Position numbers and translations under genes: made by a program
Shown: piece after piece, positions 11,330 through 18,143 of the stretch
How positions within the stretch are numbered: the first letter of the stretch is position 1
How the letters are laid out: each line of letters opens with the position of its first letter
The notes under the pieces: generated by a model
What the model saw: only the letters and a program-made list of their open reading frames with translations
Told to the model about the DNA's origin: nothing
Database searches by the model: none
Assembly (NCBI RefSeq): GCF_900104065.1
Contig: NZ_FNLC01000001.1
Span: 868,001 to 932,000 of the forward strand
Length of the DNA stretch: 64,000 bases
Direction of reading: 5' to 3'
Source of the DNA: Natronobacterium texcoconense
GTDB taxonomy: Archaea; Halobacteriota; Halobacteria; Halobacteriales; Natrialbaceae

Positions 11330-11545
11330 TCAGCTCTCCTCGTTCGCGGCGATCGCCCGCTGTCTGAGCCGAAACGCGAGGAGGCTAGCGCCACCGAAGA
11401 TGATCGGCAGCGCCATATCGCTAGCCGAACCGGACAGAGCCGGCAGTACTGTCATTCCGGCCATCACAGCGAACAGCAGTGCCAGGAGTCCGGTTATCGG
11501 AACGACGAACCCGTCCGGAAATGGTGATGCCTTCTCGTTACTCAT
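11330..11545 (-). CDS. Small two-span membrane protein
   Basis: 71 residues: MSNEKASPFPDG, then two hydrophobic segments (about 13-35 and 40-57) and a basic/acidic tail (RLRQRAIAANEES). It converges with the small membrane gene at 11045. No family was recognised, and it could be a subunit or membrane anchor. Confidence 0.6.
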   Translation of the reverse strand: MSNEKASPFPDGFVVPITGLLALLFAVMAGMTVLPALSGSASDMALPIIFGGASLLAFRLRQRAIAANEES

Positions 11546-11625
11546 GAGGCTGGGTTCGTGGTATGTGAACTAATATCTGCGCATACTCGAGCCGGTCGCT
11601 CTCGACACGTCAGCGACTTCGTCCG

Positions 11626-11707
11626 ATAGTACCAACTGAAACGGCTCACACTCGATCGTACGACGGTTGTACGATCGGGTGTGTGCTGACTCTCGGCGGC
11701 TACTACA
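11626..11707. repeat. 82-bp intergenic repeat with hairpin, copy A
   Basis: This segment aligns without a length difference to 37263-37344. Both begin ATAGTA, end with GGCTACTA-type sequence and hold a central inverted repeat. Here the stem is CGATCGTAC/GTACGATCG with loop GACGGTT. The two copies differ at two stem pairs by compensatory changes (C-G to T-A at the base and T-A to C-G inside). The conserved right arm contains GGTGTG, TGACT and GGCTACTA. The outer ATAGTA and TACTA(T) ends are imperfect inverted repeats. It may be a small mobile element or a structured RNA or DNA site; no function is proven. Confidence 0.8.
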
Positions 11708-11794
11708 CCCTCGAACGATTGTCCGCGTCGGCGGCTGCTGAATCTGCAGTCGTCGAATCCGAATTCACATATGCCCGACAGGGATAGATCCCGT

Positions 11795-12349
11795 ATGAAC
11801 GAGACATCGGACGTCGTCGTCCTTCGGCTCGGCCACCGTCCCGGCCGCGACGACCGCATGACGACTCACGTCGGCCTGACGGCGCGTGCCCTCGGCGCCG
11901 ACCGCGTGATCTTTCCCGACAACGCCGGCGGCTCTCTCGAGACGGTCGAGGACATCACCGACCGGTTCGGCGGCCCCTTCGAGGCCGAACTGACGGACTC
12001 GCCGAAGGCGATCATCCGGAACTGGGAGGGACGGATCGTCCACCTCACGATGTACGGCGAACGAGTTCAGGACGTCGAAGACGACGTTCGAGGCGCCCAC
12101 CGTGGAGGAGAACCCCTCCTGCTCGTCGTCGGGTCCGAGAAGGTATCCTTCGACGTCTACGAGGAGGCAGACTGGAACGTCGGCGTCACCAACCAGCCAC
12201 ACTCGGAGGTCGCCGGCCTCGCCGTCTTCCTCGACAGGCTGTTCGAGGGCGAGGAACTCGAGGGCGAGTGGGAGGACGCCGACCGTCGCGTGATTCCGAT
12301 GGAAACGGGGAAACGAGTCGAACCTGCCGACGACGCCGACGACCAGTAG
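11795..12349 (+). CDS. trm56: tRNA (cytidine(56)-2'-O)-methyltransferase
   Basis: SPOUT-fold methyltransferase that 2'-O-methylates C56 in the T-loop of archaeal tRNAs using S-adenosylmethionine. 184 residues from the ATG at 11795; the upstream in-frame ATG at 11771 would add eight nonconserved residues. The motifs LRLGHRPGRDDRMTTHV and LTARALGADRV at the N-terminus, LLLVVGSEKV in the knot region and NVGVTNQPHSEVAGLAVFLDRL at the C-terminal knot match the family. It stands alone between convergent and divergent neighbours. Confidence 0.93.
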   Translation: MNETSDVVVLRLGHRPGRDDRMTTHVGLTARALGADRVIFPDNAGGSLETVEDITDRFGGPFEAELTDSPKAIIRNWEGRIVHLTMYGERVQDVEDDVRGAHRGGEPLLLVVGSEKVSFDVYEEADWNVGVTNQPHSEVAGLAVFLDRLFEGEELEGEWEDADRRVIPMETGKRVEPADDADDQ

Positions 12350-12409
12350 TCACTCGAGGGCGGGGAGGCCGCTCGCCCGGTGACTGCGGTCGGGACGAAT
12401 GGGCTCGAG

Positions 12410-13108
12410 TCAATTTCGTCGGGCCGGCCGAAGGACGCGAATCGGCCGCAGAAGGCGTCGTCCGATCGTCCAGACGAGGCCCGTAACGCCCATTTTGCGC
12501 TCGTCGAGGACGTACCCGGTCCCGACGCGGTCGATCGGTCCGGAGTCGCCGTGCATCTCGAGGAGGCGGTCGAACTCCTCCGGGGAGAGACTTGCCCGTG
12601 TCCGAATTTCGTCTTCGCTCAGTGGCCGATCGGCGATCCGAAGCGTCTCGATCAGTCGACGATTGCGTTCGCCCAGTTCGGTGAGTTCGGAACGCGAAAG
12701 GTCGTCCGTGTCGTCGGTTTCGGGTTGTCCAGTGACGTCACGATCCACGCCAGTGTCGTCGGTTCGATCGTCCCGCAGGAAGCGATCGAGTCCCTCGAGA
12801 CAGAGCCACACGGCGAGCGCGAGCATGAACCAGCCGAGCCAGCCGATGCCGTCCTGGAGGTGACCGATTCCACCCCAGCCGACGATCACTCCCAGTGAGA
12901 TCACGAGGAGGCCGAAGTCGACCTCGTATCGCTCCACGACGTACCCGAAAATCGGGGCGAGGACCACGACGGCGACGATCGTTCCTACGACGTCTCTTGC
13001 GGATAGCTCGAGGCCGAAAAAGGAGAGGATGACGGCGACCACGACGGCGACGACGATGTTCCCGAGATCGATCCGATCCCGAACTCGGCCGACGGCGGCG
13101 CGGATCAT
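12410..13108 (-). CDS. Membrane protein with C-terminal winged-helix-like domain
   Basis: 232 residues. The first half has about four hydrophobic spans (residues about 18-35, 40-58, 65-80, 88-105). After an acidic linker, residues about 130-200 (ELGERNRRLIETLRIADRPLSEDEIRTRASL and so on) look like a helix-turn-helix or winged-helix fold, ending with the basic tail RLLRPIRVLRPARRN. It could be a membrane-tethered regulator; ligand and targets are unknown. It converges with trm56, 60 bases apart. Confidence 0.65.
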   Translation of the reverse strand: MIRAAVGRVRDRIDLGNIVVAVVVAVILSFFGLELSARDVVGTIVAVVVLAPIFGYVVERYEVDFGLLVISLGVIVGWGGIGHLQDGIGWLGWFMLALAVWLCLEGLDRFLRDDRTDDTGVDRDVTGQPETDDTDDLSRSELTELGERNRRLIETLRIADRPLSEDEIRTRASLSPEEFDRLLEMHGDSGPIDRVGTGYVLDERKMGVTGLVWTIGRRLLRPIRVLRPARRN

Positions 13109-13352
13109 TTGTCTGCCGTACTACTATTCCGAAGGTAAACGTACCGATCGCTTGTGTCGTAGGCCACCTATCGGACCGACTCGTCGAGCACGAACTGGGG
13201 CCGTGTTTCACCCGTCGGCCCTCGAGTGATCGGGAACGACTGATTCCGACTCGCGGTAGTACTCTCCAGGCCGAAACTGCTCGATGCCGATCGTCGCCGT
13301 GCCTGACAGTTCCCAGCCAACCTATTTCCGTCCGTCCGTGGCAATCGGCCGT

Positions 13353-13607
13353 ATGAGCGAAAAGACGAAACACAAGGACGAAGTCCCGCGCGAAGAGGCC
13401 GCCGACCTGCTACAGGAACTCGCTCGCGAGGTTCGCAGCGAAGGCACTGCAGACGTCCGTGTCGGGAACAAGACGTTGACGCTGACGCCGGGACGGACGG
13501 TCGATTACACGATCAAGGTCGAGGAACGGTCGCCGATGCTCGGCGGCGATCACGAGGAAGTCACCGTCTCGCTCGAGTGGGAAGTCGAAGAGGCCGAGAC
13601 GGACTGA
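13353..13607 (+). CDS. Amphi-Trp domain protein
   Basis: 84 residues starting MSEKTKHKDEVPREEAADLL; the longer frame upstream reads through the intergenic region and lacks conservation. The pattern helix, then VRVGNKTLTLTPG, then VDYTIKVEER, then EVTVSLEWEVEE is typical of amphi-Trp proteins, which are small and common in halophiles and whose function is not established. The upstream CCTATTTCCG stretch near 13320 could be a weak TATA box placing the start near the ATG. Confidence 0.8.
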   Translation: MSEKTKHKDEVPREEAADLLQELAREVRSEGTADVRVGNKTLTLTPGRTVDYTIKVEERSPMLGGDHEEVTVSLEWEVEEAETD

Positions 13608-13708
13608 CGAGGGAGTCGCTTTCCGGCCCGTATCCACGTCGTTCTCTCCCGGGCTGGTGTCGCGCTCCCTCAAAAGACTTAATGGCCAGATGGCGTTACG
13701 CATAGGTA

Positions 13709-14233
13709 ATGGCTTTTGAGGACCTGCTCGAGGATCCGGTCGTCCAGAAGTACTTGCACGAGCTGGTCGGTCCCAAGGGGATGCCCGTCGCCGCGGCACC
13801 GCCGGACGGGGAAGTGACCGACGAGGAACTGGCCGAGGAGCTCGATCTCGAGTTGAACGACGTGCGACGCGCGCTGTTTATTCTCTACGAGAACGACCTC
13901 GCCAGCTACCGTCGGCTGCGCGACGAGGACTCGGGCTGGCTCACCTACCTCTGGACGTTCGAGTACGAGAACATCCCGGAGAACTTAGAAGAGGAGATGT
14001 ACCGGCTCTACGACGCCCTCGAACAGCGCGAGGAGTACGAACGCAACCACGAGTTCTACCTCTGTGAGATCTGTTCGATCCGCTTCGAGTTCGGCGAGGC
14101 GATGGACTTCGGCTTCGAGTGTCCCGAGTGTGGGTCGCCACTCGAGTCGATGGACAACGACCGACTCATCGGATCGATGCACGACCGCCTCGAATCGCTC
14201 GAGGATGAACTCAACATCGACGCGGACGCCTAA
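13709..14233 (+). CDS. tfe: Transcription initiation factor TFE alpha subunit
   Basis: 174 residues. An N-terminal winged helix (residues 1-90, VTDEELAEELDLELNDVRRALFILYENDLASYRR) precedes a zinc ribbon (CEICSIRFEF and CPECGSPL, four Cys) and a short C-terminal helix. TFE stabilises the open promoter complex with TBP, TFB and RNA polymerase. TTAATG-like TATA sequence at about 13678 lies some 29 bases before the ATG, so the mRNA is likely leaderless. It is followed immediately by the DUF2110 gene, with no intergenic base. Confidence 0.96.
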   Translation: MAFEDLLEDPVVQKYLHELVGPKGMPVAAAPPDGEVTDEELAEELDLELNDVRRALFILYENDLASYRRLRDEDSGWLTYLWTFEYENIPENLEEEMYRLYDALEQREEYERNHEFYLCEICSIRFEFGEAMDFGFECPECGSPLESMDNDRLIGSMHDRLESLEDELNIDADA

Positions 14234-14905
14234 ATGGTCGTACTCGCAACCAAACTCTACGTCGAGGGTGACGCCCGCGAGCGGTCGCTGGATTCGCTGC
14301 GCTCGCTCGTCGACAACGAGATCGGCGATCTGGCCGTCGAGTACGAACTCGGCGTTCGACACGATGACTTCCCCTCGGTGACGATCGAGGGCGACGACGC
14401 CACCGTCGCGCGCAACGTCCTCCGCGAGGAGTTCGGCGAGATCGTCCCCGACCTCGAGGACGGCGAGACCTACGTCGGCACCCTGGAGTCGTGGGACGAG
14501 GACGGCATCGTGCTCGACGCCGGCCAGCCGGTCCGGATTCCGACCGACGAACTCGGGCTCGGTCCGGGAGCGCCGAGCCAACTGCGCGAGCGATACGGAC
14601 TGGTCCAGCACATGCCGCTGCAGTTCGTCTACGCCGCCGACGGCGACTCCCGGCTCGCGGACGAGGAACGCGACCGGCTCTACGACTGGACGCGCGGCGA
14701 CGGCCGGCTCAACGTCAACAGCGCGACGCGAGCCGAGGTCCGCGCGACGCTGAACCGCGCCGGCCACGCCCAAGATTACGTCACGGTCGAACGACTCGGA
14801 CTGCTCGAGCAGAGCGTCGTCTGTACCGAGGACACCGACCCGCCGGGGCTGCTGGCGAGCGTCGGCGAATACCTCCCCGCAGAACTGCGCTGTGTCGTCC
14901 CGTAA
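14234..14905 (+). CDS. DUF2110 family protein
   Basis: 223 residues, starting on the base after the tfe stop codon, so almost certainly cotranscribed. The N-terminal half (MVVLATKLYVEGDARERSLDSL) and the conserved PLQFVYAA and LNVNSATRAEVRATLNRAGHAQD region match DUF2110, an archaeal family regularly found beside tfe. The LNVNSATRAEV element resembles a helix-hairpin-helix, hinting at nucleic-acid binding. A role linked to transcription is inferred from conserved neighbourhood only. Confidence 0.88.
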   Translation: MVVLATKLYVEGDARERSLDSLRSLVDNEIGDLAVEYELGVRHDDFPSVTIEGDDATVARNVLREEFGEIVPDLEDGETYVGTLESWDEDGIVLDAGQPVRIPTDELGLGPGAPSQLRERYGLVQHMPLQFVYAADGDSRLADEERDRLYDWTRGDGRLNVNSATRAEVRATLNRAGHAQDYVTVERLGLLEQSVVCTEDTDPPGLLASVGEYLPAELRCVVP

Positions 14906-14906
14906 T

Positions 14907-15680
14907 ATGAACAGACGCCTCGTTCTCGCCTCGATCGCGGTCGTCTTGCTGATCGGGTTAGCGGGCTGTACGACGCTCTTCGGCGGTATCTCGGACGAAG
15001 AACTCGATCGTGAGGCCGACTACAGCGACCTGCAGGAAAGCGATGCCGACGTCGCCATCGAGATCGAAAACGGCGGCCTGATCTCGAGCGGCGAGTTCCG
15101 TGCCGTCTACGATCTCAACGAAACCGAGGAGCTGTCGCTGTACCGGTCGTCGTTCTACCGCGACGAGCCACTCGACGTCCACAGCGTCAGGTACTGGCAT
15201 CCGAACGGAACCGAGATGACGGGCTCGGAACTCGAGGTCGACCAGAGCCGCTCGAGTACCGAGATTCGGGTCCCGGACGGGAACGGAACGCTCGCGTTTT
15301 CGGGCGGTGCAGGCACCCGGACGTTCCAGCTTCCAGCCTACGTCTCCGGTTCCTACGACGTGACGCTCCCCGAGGGATACCGCACGTCGAACTTCCTGTT
15401 CGGCGACGTCAATCCGGGCGGCTACGACCGAGAGATCGTCGACGACCAGGAGCGATTGACCTGGGGCGAGGTCGATAGCACGATCTCGCTCCGGTACTAT
15501 CTCACCCGCGATATCACGCTGTTTACCGGGTTGATCGTGGTCGTCCTGGTACTCGGCGGAGCCGGGATCGCCTACTACTACTATCAGGTCCAGCGGTTAC
15601 AGGAGCAACGCGAAGAGCTGGGGTTAGACGTCGAGATGGAGGACGATTCCGACGACGGGCCGCCACCGGGACTCAGGTAG
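14907..15680 (+). CDS. Lipoprotein with C-terminal membrane anchor (DUF5803-like)
   Basis: 257 residues from the ATG at 14907, one base after the DUF2110 stop. The N-terminal hydrophobic segment ends in LIGLAGC, a lipobox with Cys for lipid attachment. The extracellular beta-rich domain (residues about 30-205) is followed by one membrane span (LFTGLIVVVLVLGGAGIAYYYY) and an acidic cytoplasmic tail ending DDGPPPGLR. It resembles DUF5803 of halophiles. It is the third gene of the tfe operon; function unknown. Confidence 0.8.
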   Translation: MNRRLVLASIAVVLLIGLAGCTTLFGGISDEELDREADYSDLQESDADVAIEIENGGLISSGEFRAVYDLNETEELSLYRSSFYRDEPLDVHSVRYWHPNGTEMTGSELEVDQSRSSTEIRVPDGNGTLAFSGGAGTRTFQLPAYVSGSYDVTLPEGYRTSNFLFGDVNPGGYDREIVDDQERLTWGEVDSTISLRYYLTRDITLFTGLIVVVLVLGGAGIAYYYYQVQRLQEQREELGLDVEMEDDSDDGPPPGLR

Positions 15681-15754
15681 GCGAAGCGACGCCCGCGATC
15701 CTATTTTCACTCACTAACGTTTTTATCGTTGGGCTCGGATAGTCGTACGAAACC

Positions 15755-16519
15755 ATGGCGGAGCTCCCCGACAAACTGCTCGGAATCGACATCGACGAGG
15801 ACCGCGACCGAAAGGGACGGGACTCGAGCGACTCCGATCCCGAAGACGAGGAAGACCACGTGCGAGCCGTCACGTTCCGGGTCGGCGACCACCGTCTCGC
15901 CGTGCCGGTCGATGCCGTCCGAACGACGACGGAACTTCACGACGAACTGACGGACGTTCCGCGCACGCCGGCAGCGATCGATGGGGTCGTCGACCTCCGT
16001 GGCGAGATCACGGCGGTGATCGACCCCGCCGTTCACTTCCCGCCGGCGACCGTCGACGACGACAGCCGGCGACTCCTCGTTTTCGATCACCCAGACGACC
16101 AGCAGGCAGCGGCGATCCGGGTGGACGAAGTTCTCCAGGTCGAGTCCGTCCCGGAATCACAGGTTTACGACGAGGAGAGCGTCGAAGCAAGCGAGTTTTC
16201 TGGGGACGTCCTCGAGCATCCGCTCGTCGACGCGCTGCTCGAACGGGAGCGCCGGCCGGAGTCGCGGGGAACCGATCCGGTAGGCGGGCTGGAGACGTCC
16301 GAGGGGCGACCGGACGAGTCGGTCAGGTCGATCGAATCGGCGGATAACGAGGCCGACTTCGCCGCTGAGCCGGTTGACACAGCAGGTCATGCCGAGAGTG
16401 TTTCGGGAGTCGACGACGCGGTCGACTCTCGGATCGTCGTCGAGGGGATCCCGCTGATCGACGTCGACAACCTCCTGCTGGCGTCGGGGACGAGGGCCAG
16501 TCCAGCACCCGTGAGATAG
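15755..16519 (+). CDS. cheW: Chemotaxis coupling protein CheW
   Basis: 254 residues. The CheW fold begins near residue 30 (VRAVTFRVGDHRLAVPVDAVRTTTE), with DVPRTPAAIDGVVDLRGEITAVID as the signature segment. An acidic insertion of roughly 75 residues (about 165-235) separates the last strand (IVVEGIPLIDVDNLLL) from the core, so it is longer than the usual 150-180 residues. CheW bridges receptors (Htr transducers) to CheA. A T-rich TATA-like GTTTTTATCG lies about 35 bases upstream. It precedes cheY by 122 bases, so the two may have separate promoters. Confidence 0.9.
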   Translation: MAELPDKLLGIDIDEDRDRKGRDSSDSDPEDEEDHVRAVTFRVGDHRLAVPVDAVRTTTELHDELTDVPRTPAAIDGVVDLRGEITAVIDPAVHFPPATVDDDSRRLLVFDHPDDQQAAAIRVDEVLQVESVPESQVYDEESVEASEFSGDVLEHPLVDALLERERRPESRGTDPVGGLETSEGRPDESVRSIESADNEADFAAEPVDTAGHAESVSGVDDAVDSRIVVEGIPLIDVDNLLLASGTRASPAPVR

Positions 16520-16609
16520 TATTCGCTCGGGAGAGTCTCTTGCCAGCGTTTTCGACATCTATTCGTCGCTTATCACGTCTGATAATCGGGAGACAGCATT
16601 TATGGTAAT

Positions 16610-16619
16610 CGTATATCTA
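16610..16619 (+). promoter_or_regulatory. Candidate TATA box for cheY (CGTATATCTA)
   Basis: Centred about 28 bases before the cheY ATG at 16642, which fits a leaderless transcript. The genes from cheY to cheR are tightly coupled (four-base overlaps or small gaps), so this is probably the main promoter of that operon. Confidence 0.55.
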
Positions 16620-16641
16620 CAGAAATTTGGTGTACAACTGA

Positions 16642-17004
16642 ATGTCGACAGGGGTGCTCATCGTGGACGACTCACATTTTATGCGGAATCTACTGCGCCA
16701 GATTCTGGAGGAGGATTACCGCATCGTCGGTGAGGCGTCCAACGGTGCCGAAGCCGTCAAACTGTACAAAGAACACGATCCCGACATCGTCATGATGGAC
16801 ATCGTGATGCCCAAATGCAACGGCATCAAGGCCACTGCAGCCATCAAGAAGATCGACCCCGGCGCGCAGGTCATCATGTGTACGAGCGTCGGCCAGCGGG
16901 AGAAGATGAAACTGGCCGTCAAGGCCGGCGCGGACGGCTACGTGACGAAACCGTTCGAGGAACCGAGCGTCAGAAAGGCGTTAACGGACGTCGCCACTGT
17001 ATGA
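16642..17004 (+). CDS. cheY: Chemotaxis response regulator CheY
   Basis: 120 residues, a single receiver domain. The acidic pocket (VDDSHF), the phosphoacceptor Asp in IVMMDIVMPKCNG, the switch Thr/Ser (MCTSVGQ) and the Lys (YVTKPFEE) are all present. It is phosphorylated by CheA and in archaea acts on the archaellum switch through CheF. The stop overlaps the cheB start (ATGA). Confidence 0.97.
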   Translation: MSTGVLIVDDSHFMRNLLRQILEEDYRIVGEASNGAEAVKLYKEHDPDIVMMDIVMPKCNGIKATAAIKKIDPGAQVIMCTSVGQREKMKLAVKAGADGYVTKPFEEPSVRKALTDVATV

Positions 17005-18143
17005 CGCGCACACTCGTTGTCGACGGCTCGGAGTCCACGCGGACAGTCCTCGGCAACGCGCTCGCCGACGTCGGCTACGAGGTCGAACTCGCGGCGAGCG
17101 GACGAGACGCCCTCGAGCGAATCGATACGATCGACCCCGACGTCGTGACGCTAGACGCGACGCTTCCCGATGTCGATGTCGCCGAAGCGATCGAACGGAT
17201 CATGACGACCAACCCGACGCCAGTTCTCTTGCTCTGTCGCGATACCGAGAACGCTACCACGACCGACGCGGACGCGATCCTCGAGGGAGTTGCACGCGAC
17301 GTCGTCACCTCCCTCGAGAAGCCGAACGGATCAATGCCGGACGACGCGTTCGTGGCCGACGTCGTCGAGACTGTGGCCGACCTCGCGACGGTCGACGTCC
17401 CCTCGCTCGCGCTTGCACAGACGACTGCGACGGCGCGTGCGACGCAGTCGACTGCGACGGGCACCCCTTCTGACGACCGCAACACCGGATCGATCCCGGT
17501 CCAGGGTCCGACCCTCCGCGAACCGACCGTCGTCGTCGGGGCTTCGACCGGTGGTCCGAAGATCGCCGAACGGCTGCTCGAGCGACTGCCGATCGATCTC
17601 GAGGCGACGGTACTCGTCGTCCAGCACATGCCTGCGACGTTTACCGGGCGGTTCGCGGAGCGCCTCGACGCAGGAAGCGAGTACGCGGTCCGTGAGGCCA
17701 GCGGTGCCGAACGGGTTCGTCCCGGCGAGGCCGTCGTCGCACCCGGCGACGCCGACCTCGAGGTCGTGAGTCACGACGACGACGGCGTGTCCGTTCGACT
17801 CGAGAAGGGCGACTGTCCCCGTAACGTTCGCCCGTCGATCGACGTCACGATGGAGAGTGCGGCCCAACAGGTGACGGGGCCGCTCTGTGGTGTCGTCCTG
17901 TCCGGAATGGGCTGTGACGGTGCCGCGGGAATCGAGGCCATCGCCGACGCCGGCGGCCATACGATCGCCCAGGACGAAGCGACGAGTCCCGTCTTCGGTA
18001 TCCCCTGTCAGGCGATCGAGACCGGCTGTGTCGACGAGGTCGTCCCTGGCGACGCGCTCGCGGGCGCTATCGTCGACGCCGTCACCGTCGAACCGCCACA
18101 CGACCAGACAGCCGTAACCATGGACGGTGAGACCGATGACTGA
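17001..18143 (+). CDS. cheB: Chemotaxis methylesterase CheB
   Basis: 380 residues. An N-terminal receiver (about 1-115) is joined by a Thr/Ala/Ser linker to a C-terminal glutamate methylesterase/deamidase domain (about 175-370) with the catalytic triad Ser in VVGASTGGPK, His in VQHMPATFTG and Asp in SGMGCDGAAG. The receiver keeps the phosphoacceptor Asp (VVTLDATLPD) and Lys (SLEKPN), but the paired acidic residues read VVDGSES where VDDS is expected, so one metal-binding acid is missing. It demethylates Htr transducers. The start overlaps cheY by 4 bases and the end overlaps cheA by 8. Confidence 0.96.
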   Translation: MTRTLVVDGSESTRTVLGNALADVGYEVELAASGRDALERIDTIDPDVVTLDATLPDVDVAEAIERIMTTNPTPVLLLCRDTENATTTDADAILEGVARDVVTSLEKPNGSMPDDAFVADVVETVADLATVDVPSLALAQTTATARATQSTATGTPSDDRNTGSIPVQGPTLREPTVVVGASTGGPKIAERLLERLPIDLEATVLVVQHMPATFTGRFAERLDAGSEYAVREASGAERVRPGEAVVAPGDADLEVVSHDDDGVSVRLEKGDCPRNVRPSIDVTMESAAQQVTGPLCGVVLSGMGCDGAAGIEAIADAGGHTIAQDEATSPVFGIPCQAIETGCVDEVVPGDALAGAIVDAVTVEPPHDQTAVTMDGETDD

